DNA of 43,122 nucleotides from Bacteroidota bacterium (GCA_023475265.1 JAMCWE010000262.1:1-43122); one strand, 5' to 3'; positions 16,224-25,393 are shown, counted from the stretch's first letter. The notes: generated from the letters alone by a model not told the origin. Numbers and translations are program-made.

Positions 16224-16844
16224 ATGAAAAAAGTTATTCTACCAATTATTATTGTTTTATTTACAGCTGTCCCTTTTATTCAAGCACAGTCTAATCTAAG
16301 ATTTGGTCCAACAATTGGTCTGAATATTGCGACTATTGGCGGTAAGGATGCATCAGGTAGTCTCACCAGCAAGACAGGACTATATCTTGGTGGCTTTATG
16401 ACATATCAATTTAGTGATATGTTTGCTCTTCAACCTGAAGTTGCTTACACTATGAAGGGAGCTTCTTCTTCAGGTGGTGGTGAAACAAATACTTGGTCAT
16501 TTAACTATATAGAAGTACCAGTTTTATTAAAACTTTATATTCCTATAGCAGGTACATCTACTATTAAACCAAATATTTATGCCGGACCCGCATTTGCTTT
16601 TAATGTTGCCGCAAATTTTGAGCAAACTGTAAATGGACAATCTACAACAACAGATATGAGCACTGCAATGAAAGGTTTTGACATGAGTATTGCTTTTGGC
16701 GGAGGAGTTGGATTTAATGTCGGATCAGGTTTGTTAGACTTTTCAGTGCGCTATTCTTTAGGTATGACTTCTTGGGATAATTCTGGGAAAAATTATACTC
16801 TTACAAATAACGTATTTTCTATTGTTGCTGGTTATGGCTTTTAG
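16224..16844 (+). CDS. Outer-membrane beta-barrel (porin-like) protein
   Basis: The 206-residue product has a signal peptide ending near IQAQ and then alternating hydrophobic/polar strands, typical of the PorT/OmpW-like 'outer membrane protein beta-barrel' family of Bacteroidota. Recognisable are FGPTIGLNIATIGG at the start, QPEVAYTMKGASSS, the periplasmic turn YIEVPVLLKLYIP, PNIYAGPAFAFN and the last strand ending in aromatic VAGYGF, the usual signal for barrel insertion. Function is not known beyond a small 8-strand-type barrel. An AAAAGGAG ribosome site precedes the ATG and a strong terminator follows, so it is monocistronic and likely abundant. Confidence 0.85.
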   Translation: MKKVILPIIIVLFTAVPFIQAQSNLRFGPTIGLNIATIGGKDASGSLTSKTGLYLGGFMTYQFSDMFALQPEVAYTMKGASSSGGGETNTWSFNYIEVPVLLKLYIPIAGTSTIKPNIYAGPAFAFNVAANFEQTVNGQSTTTDMSTAMKGFDMSIAFGGGVGFNVGSGLLDFSVRYSLGMTSWDNSGKNYTLTNNVFSIVAGYGF

Positions 16845-16880
16845 TATTTATTAGAATATAATAAATATTTTAATTTATAT

Positions 16881-16908
16881 AACCCTGCTAAAACGGCAGG
16901 GTTTTTTA
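16881..16908 (+). terminator. Intrinsic terminator of the beta-barrel gene
   Basis: AACCCTGC (16881-16888) is perfectly complementary to GCAGGGTT (16896-16903) over a seven-base loop, and the stem runs into a T tract. This is a strong rho-independent terminator. Confidence 0.9.
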
Positions 16909-17024
16909 TTTATATTCTAATTAAAAACTTAAATCACAGATAATTAAAAGTTCGTTGTAATTAAAGATCGAATTAATAATATTCTCATCCAATCAAAAAA
17001 TATTTTTAAGGAATTAGATTAATT

Positions 17025-19937
17025 ATGAATTATTCAAAAGGGAACAACAGCATTTCCAAAATGACCATGAAAAAATCGGAGCTATTTTTTTTAATAATTA
17101 GCGTTATGATTTTTTTTAGTCTTGGATTTAAAAGTCAATCCGGGCTTCCTTCCGGTCAGACTGGTGCTCAATTTGTAATTCACAACGGAAATCTTTTTTA
17201 TCTAGCCAACACCCTGGTTGTTAAATTAAAAAATCAACAAATAAACGGACTTCTTAAAGCTCAGAATTTAACAGCGCAGCTAAACCAAAATTTCGGGCAA
17301 TTTAAATTCACTTCAGCCAAAGAAATGTTCGGAACTTCCACCTCAGAAACTGCATTCGGATTAAATAGAATTATGCTGGTTAAGTATAACAGCGGTGATG
17401 ATCCGCTTTATGTTTCTTCGAAGATCAAAGAATTAAGCAATGTAGAATGGGCCGAGCCTAAATATGTCAGAAGAATTACTTTTGTTCCAAGCGATCAATA
17501 TTATTCTCAGCAATATAATCTTGCAATAATTAAAGCAGCACAAGCTTGGGATATTTCAAAAGGTGATACAAATGTTGTAATTGGAATTGTAGATACCGGT
17601 GTCGATTGGCCTCATCCGGATTTATATGCAAACATATGGCATAATCCGCATTGGCAAACCGATACAAATTTTCCCGGCGATTCAATCGGCTGGGATTTTG
17701 GCGGCAATGGCAGCGGGAATAATCCCACGCCTGATAATAATCCAATTGAAGATAATCCGTATCATGGAACTTTTGTTGCCGGCATAGCATCAGCAGTTAC
17801 TAACAATGGAATTGGCGTAGCCGGTATTGGCTACAAATGTAAATTAATGCCGGTTAAAGTAACGCAGGCAAATCAAATCGATCCGACTTCTAATTCACCT
17901 TATGTAATATTCGGATTTGAAGGAATAAAATACGCCGCAGATAACGGCGCTAAAGTTATTAATTGCAGCTGGGGCGGCGGCGGCTATTCTAATGCTGAGC
18001 AGAATGTAATAAATTATGCGATGTCTAAAGGTGCTCTTGTAGTTGCCGCAGCCGGAAATGACGGTGTGTCGGAATCTTTTTACCCGGCTTCCTATGCAGG
18101 TGTTCTTTCTGTAGCAGCCACAGATCAAAATGATGCTGTAACAAGCTTCTCAAATTATGGTGAGAACATTGATGTTTGCGCTCCCGGGATTAGTATTTTT
18201 TCAACTTGGCAGCCGAATACTTATTCCAGCAACGGCGCAGGAACTTCTTTCTCTTCCCCGCTTGCTGCAGGTCTGGCAGCATTAGTTTCTTCCCGCTTTC
18301 CCAATTATACTCCCTCGCAGGTTGCAGAACAAATTAGAGTTAATAGCGATAATATTGACAGCTTAAATCCTACATATAAATATCTATTGGGAGGTGGAAG
18401 AATAAATGCGTATAAATCTCTCGCCGATTCAAATTCGGAATCCGTTCGGGCAATTAGTTATCAATTTTCTGATGCAGCTCCCGGAGGAAATGGCGATGGA
18501 ATTTTCCAGCCCGGCGAAACCATTACCGTCGGAATAAAATTCATGAATTATCTTAGCCCGATTAAAAATCTTACGGTTGCTCTTAACAGCATGAATTCTT
18601 ATTCAACTATTTCTAATAATACTTTTAGTACAAGTAATGTTGCTTCGCTTGACTCGTTTGATAATTCAACTTCTCAATTTACAATTAAGCTAGCCAGTCC
18701 ACTTCCGTACGATGCTAACCTTCAATATAGATTGAATTATACCGATGGCAATTATTCGGATTTCCAGGTTTTCAGCATTCCGGTTAATCCATCTTATTCC
18801 ACTCAAACCAACAACAATCTTGCGCTTACAATCGGCAGCAAAGGGAATTTTGGTTTTAATGATTACCCAATCAACATACAAGGTAATGGATTTGAATTAA
18901 TAAATGGAAGTAATATGCTCTTTGAAGGAGCTTTAATAATTGGTAATTCATCTTCAACAATTGAAGATGCTGCACGCGGTTCGGATCAAAATTATGAAGA
19001 CTCTTCTTTTAGTGTAGTGCAGCCTTTTAAAATTCAAATACCGGGACACAATGCCGATCAGCAAGGCGAAACAATTTTTAATGATGATAATGCCGGCGCT
19101 TCTAAATTAGGAATTTCAACTAAGCTGCAATCTTTTTCTTTTACCGGTTCGCCTGATAATAATTATATAATCCTCAGATACAGCTTTACTAATAATTCTG
19201 GCAATAGCATTTCTAATTTTTATGCCGGACTTTTTTGCGATTGGGATTTGGTTGATGGACAAAATGATTCTACAGCTTATGATTATACCGGAAACTTTGG
19301 ATATGCGCTTCACACTATTTCCGGTTTTAATTCTATGGTTGCTACTGCACTAATCTCATCAACAAATTACGGCTATTGGGGAATTCTTAACAGCGATACA
19401 GGATCTGTTTGGGGAATTTATAACGGATTTACATCTGCTGAAAAATGGCAGGCAATTTCCAGCGGTATTGGCAAGCAGAAAGCAGGAGTTGGTGACATTT
19501 CTGAAGTTACTTCCGGCGGGCCATATACAATTTCAGCAGGACAAACTTTGATCGCAGCGTTTGCAATTGCCGCAGGAAACAGTCTTACTGATTTAAGAAC
19601 TGCAATCAATAATGCACGATTAAAATATCAAAGTATTCCAACGTTAGTTGAAAATAATTCCAATCAAATTCCGTTTACATACAGCTTGATGCAGAATTAT
19701 CCAAATCCTTTTAATCCTTCAACATTTATTAAATATCAGATTGCGAAAGAAGCACATGTTACATTAAAAATTTATGATGTGCTTGGTAGAGAAGTTGAAA
19801 AATTAGTCGATGAAGAAAAGCCTGCCGGTAATTACACTGTTAATTTTAATGCAAGTTTACTTTCGAGCGGAGTGTATTTCTATAAAATTACTTCGGGTAA
19901 TTATTCGGCTGCAAAGAAAATGGTTTTGATGAAATAG
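17025..19937 (+). CDS. Subtilisin-like (S8) protease with T9SS sorting tail
   Basis: The 970-residue secreted serine protease has a signal anchor at about 16-37 and an inhibitory propeptide at about 50-155. The subtilase domain has the full triad: D190 (GIVDTGVDWPHPDL), H247 (YHGTFVAGIAS) and S408 (GTSFSSPLAAG). About 400 residues of beta-rich modules follow. The last ~90 residues are the type A T9SS sorting domain (LMQNYPNPFNPSTFIKYQI ... SGVYFYKI ... KKMVLMK), which sends the protein across the outer membrane and is normally cleaved during surface attachment or release. The first of three nearby Mets (17025) has an AAGGAA site 10 bases upstream. It is monocistronic. Role: extracellular protein digestion. 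Confidence 0.93.
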   Translation: MNYSKGNNSISKMTMKKSELFFLIISVMIFFSLGFKSQSGLPSGQTGAQFVIHNGNLFYLANTLVVKLKNQQINGLLKAQNLTAQLNQNFGQFKFTSAKEMFGTSTSETAFGLNRIMLVKYNSGDDPLYVSSKIKELSNVEWAEPKYVRRITFVPSDQYYSQQYNLAIIKAAQAWDISKGDTNVVIGIVDTGVDWPHPDLYANIWHNPHWQTDTNFPGDSIGWDFGGNGSGNNPTPDNNPIEDNPYHGTFVAGIASAVTNNGIGVAGIGYKCKLMPVKVTQANQIDPTSNSPYVIFGFEGIKYAADNGAKVINCSWGGGGYSNAEQNVINYAMSKGALVVAAAGNDGVSESFYPASYAGVLSVAATDQNDAVTSFSNYGENIDVCAPGISIFSTWQPNTYSSNGAGTSFSSPLAAGLAALVSSRFPNYTPSQVAEQIRVNSDNIDSLNPTYKYLLGGGRINAYKSLADSNSESVRAISYQFSDAAPGGNGDGIFQPGETITVGIKFMNYLSPIKNLTVALNSMNSYSTISNNTFSTSNVASLDSFDNSTSQFTIKLASPLPYDANLQYRLNYTDGNYSDFQVFSIPVNPSYSTQTNNNLALTIGSKGNFGFNDYPINIQGNGFELINGSNMLFEGALIIGNSSSTIEDAARGSDQNYEDSSFSVVQPFKIQIPGHNADQQGETIFNDDNAGASKLGISTKLQSFSFTGSPDNNYIILRYSFTNNSGNSISNFYAGLFCDWDLVDGQNDSTAYDYTGNFGYALHTISGFNSMVATALISSTNYGYWGILNSDTGSVWGIYNGFTSAEKWQAISSGIGKQKAGVGDISEVTSGGPYTISAGQTLIAAFAIAAGNSLTDLRTAINNARLKYQSIPTLVENNSNQIPFTYSLMQNYPNPFNPSTFIKYQIAKEAHVTLKIYDVLGREVEKLVDEEKPAGNYTVNFNASLLSSGVYFYKITSGNYSAAKKMVLMK

Positions 19938-19945
19938 TGATAGCA

Positions 19946-19984
19946 GTAACCTTCGAGGTCACTGATTTAGACCTCGAAGGTTAC
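19946..19984. repeat. Palindrome with 15-bp arms (GTAACCTTCGAGGTC)
   Basis: GTAACCTTCGAGGTC (19946-19960) and its exact complement (19970-19984) flank a nine-base loop. It starts eight bases after the subtilase stop codon and could act as its terminator stem, although no T run follows. GC content is much higher than the flanks, suggesting an inserted repeat element. The arms themselves read 'ACCTTCGAGGT', a smaller palindrome. Confidence 0.85.
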
Positions 19985-20075
19985 GGCGACAAATGTCATA
20001 ATAGTAAATGATTTTTCGCTTTATGATATTGAAATTTTTTTGTAATAGTTAGTTTATTCTAACTTAAAACGCTAA
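19985..20075. other. Non-coding spacer before the 21-bp array
   Basis: AT-rich sequence of about 90 bases between the palindrome and the repeat array. I see no gene or clear regulatory site in it. Confidence 0.4.
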
Positions 20076-20411
20076 TAAGTTTGTTTTTCTTCATTTTTAG
20101 CTTGTTTTAGACATTTTCGGATGTTCGTTTCTTTACTCCGGATGTTGGTTCCTTTAGAATCGATGTTGGTTTCTTTATTCACTATGTCTGTTTGTTATTT
20201 CCAAATGTTTGTTTCGTTGTTCTGCTGGTTTGGTTCTTTATTCTTAATGTTTGTTTCTTCGTTATCAATGTAAGTTTCTTTGTTCCACATGTCCGTTTCT
20301 TAACTTTCTATGTGCGGAACTTAATTCTGTACATCCGTTATTAAGTTTTGTACTTGTGTAATTAAGAATCGGATGTTAGAAAGTCATACCGGAAGTTGCG
20401 GAATTATATTT
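20076..20411. repeat. Degenerate 21-bp tandem array I
   Basis: The segment is built of units exactly 21 bp long. The anchor ATGT (or a one- to two-base variant) stands at 20121, 20142, 20163, 20184, 20205, 20247, 20268, 20289, 20310 and 20373, with degenerate copies at the in-phase places 20226, 20331 and 20352. A typical unit reads ATGTTNGTTTCTTTATTC plus three variable bases. Units diverge strongly but no insertion or deletion breaks the phase over at least 252 bases. Two weaker units precede 20118 and one follows 20390. The plus-strand frame through the array has no in-frame start and no ribosome site, so it is unlikely to be coding. Function unknown; not a CRISPR array. Confidence 0.8.
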
Positions 20412-20550
20412 CTCTAGATTATTTAATACCTCCACAATTTCTTTTAATAAAAAAAATCTAACGGTTTTTTGATAAATCAATAATTAATTAAGAAAAACAA
20501 TTTATATTATTATCAATAATTCTATTTAAAATTATTTTCAAGGAATTACC
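20412..20550 (+). other. AT-rich leader of the asparaginase gene
   Basis: About 140 very AT-rich bases that should contain the promoter of the next gene. No confident box is seen. An AAGGAA ribosome site lies at its end. Confidence 0.35.
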
Positions 20551-21561
20551 ATGACCACACGAAGAAAATTCATTATCGAAACAATAGCCGTTACAACTGC
20601 TGCCGCTGCAGCAATCCATCCTTCAGGAAGAAAAATCAGCAAAGGCTTAATGTCGTTTGAAAAAACATTTGGTAATTCCCAAAATAGAAATAAGCCTGTT
20701 GTAATATCAACATGGGATTTTGGAATAAGAGCAAACGCAAAAGCATGGGAAACACTTTCCGCTAATGGAAGAGCGCTGGATGCTGTTGAAAAAGGCGTAA
20801 GTGTAATTGAAGCAGATCCGACAATAACGACGGTAGGTTATGGCGGTTTTCCAGATCGCGATGGCTATGTTACACTTGATGCAAGCATAATGGATGAAAA
20901 CGGAAATGCCGGCGCTGTGGCTTTTCTTCAGCACATTATGCATCCGGCTTCTGTTGCTAGAATGGTTATGGAAAAAACTCCGCACGTTATGATTGTCGGC
21001 GATGGCGCATTGAAGTTTGCACTAGCAAATGGTTTTAAGAAAATGAACTTGCTTACAAAAACTGCCAAAGATGCCTGGAAAAAATGGCTGAAAGAAAATA
21101 ATTATAATCCAGTTATAAATAGAAATAACCACGATACAATTGGCATGCTTGCGCTTGATAATAATGGAAATTTATCAGGCACGTGCACAACAAGCGGATT
21201 GGCTTTTAAATATCATGGAAGAGTTGCAGACTCTGCAATAATCGGTGCTGGTTTGTTTGTAGATAATGAAGTTGGCGCAGCAACATCAACCGGGCTTGGC
21301 GAATCGGTTATTAAAGTTGCAGGCAGCCACCTTGTGGTTGAACAAATGAGAGATGGAAAATCACCAAAGGAAGCTTGCGAAATTGCAGTTAAAAGAATTG
21401 CCGAAAAACAAAAAGATTACAAAACATTTCAGGTCGCTTTCATTGCAATAAATAAGATGGGAGAAATTGGTGCTTACGCAATTCAGAAAGGTTTTCAGTA
21501 TGCTCTTTATCAAAATGGTGAAAATAAATTATATCATTCTGATTATTTATTAAAGAGTTAG
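20551..21561 (+). CDS. Tat-exported glycosylasparaginase-type N-terminal nucleophile hydrolase
   Basis: The 336-residue protein belongs to the isoaspartyl peptidase/asparaginase-2 family, closest in look to N4-(beta-N-acetylglucosaminyl)-L-asparaginase, which frees GlcNAc from asparagine. A twin-arginine signal (TTRRKFIIETIAV...AAAAA) implies folded export to the periplasm. The precursor self-cleaves before the nucleophile T196 in the motif NNHDTIGMLALD. The second subunit has SGTCTTSGLAFKYHGRVADSAIIGAG, also characteristic. It would remove the sugar link left after glycoprotein digestion. It is monocistronic, lies downstream of repeat array I and has an AAGGAA ribosome site. Plain asparaginase or isoaspartyl peptidase activity is the alternative. 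Confidence 0.88.
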   Translation: MTTRRKFIIETIAVTTAAAAAIHPSGRKISKGLMSFEKTFGNSQNRNKPVVISTWDFGIRANAKAWETLSANGRALDAVEKGVSVIEADPTITTVGYGGFPDRDGYVTLDASIMDENGNAGAVAFLQHIMHPASVARMVMEKTPHVMIVGDGALKFALANGFKKMNLLTKTAKDAWKKWLKENNYNPVINRNNHDTIGMLALDNNGNLSGTCTTSGLAFKYHGRVADSAIIGAGLFVDNEVGAATSTGLGESVIKVAGSHLVVEQMRDGKSPKEACEIAVKRIAEKQKDYKTFQVAFIAINKMGEIGAYAIQKGFQYALYQNGENKLYHSDYLLKS

Positions 21562-21648
21562 CTCTGATAATGATTGATTAAAGATTATTTTTTGTAAATA
21601 GTTAATTTAGTATATTTATAAAAAGATTATTTCAGAGAGCATTCCTCG

Positions 21649-23250
21649 ATGGCAATGAAGAAAAATTCTAAGGTTAATATTAAAGTTAATGGTAAGTTAA
21701 GAGGGACCAATCAGAAAAATGAAGAGAGATTATCATCTCAAAGTAATGACAACATTTCTTCAAATAATAAATTTATCAATCCCATTGCGGAGTTTGTAAA
21801 CGGAATTGATGATAGTTTCCTGTGGCATTTGAAAAAAGAAGGTGAAAAGGAAATTGTTTTTTATACAAATAATATTTTAAAAGTTACCGGTTATTCCGGC
21901 GAAGAATTAAAACACTTTCCGGGCAGAGGGAATGCAATAGTTTTTGAAGAAGATCAGCTAAAAGTAAAAAAAATATTTGCTGAGTTTATAGATGACCCTT
22001 CTAAAGATTTTATAAAGCTTATCTACCGCATAATTAGAAAAGATAAAAAAATAATCTGGATTGTGGAAAGTGTTTCCGTTAAACGGAATAATGACGGACA
22101 TGCTTTTGAATTCAATGGAATTGTTACGGATATAACCGAGCTTAAAGAAACAGAATTATCACTTGAACGTTCATTGGATAATTTTAGACAGCTTAATTCC
22201 TCTAAAGATAAATTTATTTCAATGTTGTCGCATGATCTCAGAGCGCCGTTTACAAGCATACTCGGCTTTTCAGAAATTCTGATAAATGAACCGAATTTGA
22301 CAAACGAAGAAAGACTTGAATATCTAAATTATATAAACGATTCTTCGCAGAACCAATTGCAGCTTGTAAATTATTTGTTAGATTGGTCGCGCCTGCAAAC
22401 AGGCAGAATAAAAATTGAACCGCAAAGGTTAAACGCACAAAGTATTGTATTCAACTGTATTTCTTCTTTAACCGGAAACGCAATAAGAAAAAATTTAGAA
22501 ATTAAAGTTCAAATTAAAGATTCTCTTTTTGTTCAAGCCGATGAACGGCTTTTAACCCAGGTAATTACTAATCTTTTAAGTAATGCGATCAAATATTCGC
22601 CTGAAGGAAAAACCATAGAAATTGCTGCAGATTTTTTTAACGAAAAATTTGTTGAGTTTATTGTTAAAGATGAAGGCCTCGGTATTTCTGAATCCAATAA
22701 AGCCAAATTATTCAAAATAGAAAAAATGTTTTCCACAGAAGGTACAAAGGGTGAGAAAGGCACCGGCTTGGGGCTTTCGCTTGTAAGGGAAATTATTGAA
22801 AAGCATGATGGTGAGATCTGGTTTTATTCGGATTTAGGAAAAGGAAGTGAATTTCATTTTACAATTCCATCTTCGCCCAACACTATACTTTTAGTTGTTG
22901 GTGAATGCGGAGAAAGAAAAAGATATGAATCAATTTTGATAGAAAATTTTCCTGCATATCAAATTATCAGCGTAAAGAACGGTTATGAAGCTTTGAGCCA
23001 CTATTTAACTCAGCTTCCATCTTTAATTATAACGGATTACGATTTACCTTTAATGAACGGAATACAATTTATAGAATCGATTAGGCGGGAAGATAAAGGC
23101 GGCAGAATCGCAATTATAGCTTTAGTCTCTGATGTTTCAGAAGATATAAGACGAGAGTATAATTTATTTGGCGTGGAGACAATTCTGCAAAAGCCTGTTG
23201 ACGAAGATCTTTTCAGTGAGAAAATACAAGTTGTTTTAGAATACCAGTAA
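21649..23250 (+). CDS. Hybrid histidine kinase: PAS, kinase core, degenerate receiver
   Basis: The 533-residue soluble sensor has one PAS domain (about 50-165; FYTNNILKVTGYSGEELKHF), then a HisKA dimer domain with H195 in SHDLRAPFTSILGF. The HATPase domain (about 290-405) has the N box (LLSNAIKYSPEG) and glycine boxes DEGLGIS and GTGLGLS. A C-terminal receiver-like domain (about 415-530) follows. The receiver keeps D463 (IITDYDLPLMNG) and the lysine in LQKPVD, but the acidic pair is changed (VVGECGE where VDDE is usual) and the switch Thr/Ser position is Val (IIALVSD). It may thus be a regulatory rather than a phosphorelay receiver. No response regulator lies next to it. The signal is unknown. 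Confidence 0.9.
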   Translation: MAMKKNSKVNIKVNGKLRGTNQKNEERLSSQSNDNISSNNKFINPIAEFVNGIDDSFLWHLKKEGEKEIVFYTNNILKVTGYSGEELKHFPGRGNAIVFEEDQLKVKKIFAEFIDDPSKDFIKLIYRIIRKDKKIIWIVESVSVKRNNDGHAFEFNGIVTDITELKETELSLERSLDNFRQLNSSKDKFISMLSHDLRAPFTSILGFSEILINEPNLTNEERLEYLNYINDSSQNQLQLVNYLLDWSRLQTGRIKIEPQRLNAQSIVFNCISSLTGNAIRKNLEIKVQIKDSLFVQADERLLTQVITNLLSNAIKYSPEGKTIEIAADFFNEKFVEFIVKDEGLGISESNKAKLFKIEKMFSTEGTKGEKGTGLGLSLVREIIEKHDGEIWFYSDLGKGSEFHFTIPSSPNTILLVVGECGERKRYESILIENFPAYQIISVKNGYEALSHYLTQLPSLIITDYDLPLMNGIQFIESIRREDKGGRIAIIALVSDVSEDIRREYNLFGVETILQKPVDEDLFSEKIQVVLEYQ

Positions 23251-23360
23251 AAGCTGGGGATCATTTCAATGAAGAATTTTTATATAAGATTTATTTTGTT
23301 ATTACTTTCTAAATTATTTTAGACGTATAGAATTTAAAAGAAAAATTAAAGGAGAATATT

Positions 23361-24689
23361 TTGAATATTGCAGTAATCGGAACTGGTTATGTCGGCTTAG
23401 TAACAGGAACATGTTTTGCCGAAACGGGAAACGATGTTATTTGTGTTGATATAGATAAAGCAAAAATTGAAAAAATGAAAGAAGGCATTATTCCAATTTA
23501 TGAACCGGGGTTGGAAATATTATTCGAGAGAAATATAAAAAACGGAAGATTAACTTTTACAACTGATCTTCATGAAGCAGTGAGAAAATCCGAAATAATT
23601 TTTCTTAGTCTCCCAACACCGCAAGATGGAGACGGCAGCGCTGATCTAAAATATGTTCTAGGTGTTGCCGATGATCTTGGAAAACTTTTTAAGGCAGAAC
23701 CAAACATTGGATATAAAGTTTTAGTCGATAAAAGCACCGTACCGGTTGGTACAAGTGATAAAGTTCGAAAAGAAATTCACAAGCACGCACCAAAATTTGA
23801 GTTTGATGTTGCGTCCAATCCGGAATTCCTAAGAGAAGGAATGGCTGTCGATGACTTTATGAAACCGGAACGCGTCATTATTGGCACAAGCAATGACAAA
23901 ACAAAACAGCTTCTTGAACAATTGTATGAGCCGTTCGTCCGGTCAGGCAATCCAATTTATTTTATGGATGAACGATCTGCTGAGATGACTAAGTATGCTG
24001 CAAATTCTTTTTTGGCGACTAAAATTTCATTCATGAATGAGATTGCAAATCTTTGTGAACTTACCGGTGCAGAAGTAGATAAAGTGAGAATAGGTATCGG
24101 ATCAGATTCGAGAATTGGAAAAAGATTTTTATTTCCCGGAGTTGGTTACGGCGGTTCTTGTTTTCCTAAAGATGTAATTGCGCTTGTCAACACCGCAAAT
24201 GAAAATAAATATGATTTTAAAATTCTTAAGTCAGTTATAGAAGTTAATGAAAAGCAGATTGAATTGTTTTTCAAAAAAATATTGCATCATTATAACGGTG
24301 AAATAAAAGGTAAACATTTTGCACTTTGGGGATTAGCTTTCAAACCCAATACTGATGACATACGCGAAGCGCCTTCAATTAAATTGATCAAGCAATTACT
24401 TGCAAAGGGCGCCGCTATTTCTGCTTATGATCCGGAGGCAAAAGAAACCACAAAAGCAATCCTTGGTGAAAAAATTATTTATACCGAAAATGCATACAAA
24501 GCTTTAGAGCATGCCGATGCGTTAATTATAGTTACCGAATGGAATGAATTTAGGACCCCGGATTTTTCAAGAATAAAAACTTTGCTCAAAAAACCTGTAA
24601 TATTTGACGGAAGGAATTTATATGATCTTGATAAAATGAAATCAAACAACTTTATTTATTATTCTGTAGGTAGAGTTCCAATAAAATAA
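23361..24689 (+). CDS. ugd: UDP-glucose 6-dehydrogenase
   Basis: Ugd oxidises UDP-glucose to UDP-glucuronate with two NAD+, supplying uronic acid for surface polysaccharides. The 442 residues are full length. The Rossmann motif is MNIAVIGTGYVGLVTGTCFAE, the second domain has NPEFLREGMAVDDF, and the catalytic cysteine is C267 in GVGYGGSCFPKD. FALWGLAFKPNTDDIREAPS in the third domain is also diagnostic. The start is TTG at 23361, nine bases after GGAGAA (23351-23356). A NusG/UpxY-like factor gene follows by 47 bases, a pairing reminiscent of exopolysaccharide loci, yet no glycan cluster is present downstream. Confidence 0.94.
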   Translation: MNIAVIGTGYVGLVTGTCFAETGNDVICVDIDKAKIEKMKEGIIPIYEPGLEILFERNIKNGRLTFTTDLHEAVRKSEIIFLSLPTPQDGDGSADLKYVLGVADDLGKLFKAEPNIGYKVLVDKSTVPVGTSDKVRKEIHKHAPKFEFDVASNPEFLREGMAVDDFMKPERVIIGTSNDKTKQLLEQLYEPFVRSGNPIYFMDERSAEMTKYAANSFLATKISFMNEIANLCELTGAEVDKVRIGIGSDSRIGKRFLFPGVGYGGSCFPKDVIALVNTANENKYDFKILKSVIEVNEKQIELFFKKILHHYNGEIKGKHFALWGLAFKPNTDDIREAPSIKLIKQLLAKGAAISAYDPEAKETTKAILGEKIIYTENAYKALEHADALIIVTEWNEFRTPDFSRIKTLLKKPVIFDGRNLYDLDKMKSNNFIYYSVGRVPIK

Positions 24690-24736
24690 GTTCCATTTTT
24701 AATTTGTGTTCAAAAAATTCCATATAGGTAAAATAA

Positions 24737-25288
24737 ATGGCAGATGAATTAAGCAATAAAAGATTATCATCACCAAAAGAAAAAGCTTGGTTTGCGCTTT
24801 ATACCAAACCCCGCAGTGAATTTAAAGCTGCGGAACAAATTGAAGAGCATGGAGTTAATTATTATCTGCCTACAATCACCACGCTTAAACAATGGAGCGA
24901 TCGAAAGAAAAAAGTAACCGAACCATTAATGAGAGGTTATATTTTTATTTTTGCTGATGAAAAAGAACGTATAATTTCACTTGAACAAAAAGCAATTGTA
25001 AGATGTGTTTTCGATGCCGGCAGGCCGGCTAAAATTCCACAGTGGCAGATTGATAATCTAAAAACCATGCTTAGTACAAAATCGGATTTTTATATTCATG
25101 AAGGATTAGTCCCTGGGGTTCAAGTTAGAATTACTGATGGCCCGTTTGCCGGCGTCATAGGTAAAGTTCAAGGTAATGAAAATGATAAAACTATTGCGGT
25201 TTCAATAGACTTATTGAATCGCTCCGTTATTGCACATCTTCCGAAGGGAAGTGTTTTTGAAGTAATAAGCGAAAAAACTGAAAAATAG
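24737..25288 (+). CDS. NusG-paralogue (UpxY/RfaH-like) antitermination factor
   Basis: The 183-residue protein has an NGN domain (WFALYTKPRSEFKAAEQI at residues ~15-32, then YYLPTITTLKQWSDRKKKV and LMRGYIFIF) and a C-terminal KOW domain (VRITDGPFAGVIGKVQG). Such NusG paralogues bind RNA polymerase and help it read long operons, usually for capsule or LPS in Bacteroidota (UpxY). The housekeeping NusG is normally beside ribosomal genes, so this is likely the specialised type. Its context is ugd on the left and a nuclease gene 105 bases to the right, without the long glycan operon it would serve. It may act elsewhere in the genome (inference). Confidence 0.88.
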   Translation: MADELSNKRLSSPKEKAWFALYTKPRSEFKAAEQIEEHGVNYYLPTITTLKQWSDRKKKVTEPLMRGYIFIFADEKERIISLEQKAIVRCVFDAGRPAKIPQWQIDNLKTMLSTKSDFYIHEGLVPGVQVRITDGPFAGVIGKVQGNENDKTIAVSIDLLNRSVIAHLPKGSVFEVISEKTEK

Positions 25289-25393
25289 TTTTACCGGTAA
25301 TTAATTTTTAATTAGAAAAACTATCCAAAGTTCACTTCTTGCAGTAGGTAAATTATTTTTTTATGTTGGCTTCAACTATTAACCGGATAAAAA

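Noticed and set aside
16224-16844. Horizontal transfer of the beta-barrel gene, from its slightly different codon look
   Set aside because: The difference (more GGT and GCT) fits high expression, and the gene has native-looking signals and a typical family for this phylum.
20119-20340. Coding sequence across array I on the plus strand
   Set aside because: The frame is open for about 70 codons but is closed by a stop just upstream and has no start codon or ribosome site in a suitable place.
20076-20411. CRISPR array
   Set aside because: Units are contiguous 21-bp degenerate repeats with no spacers of constant length and no identical repeats; no cas gene is near.
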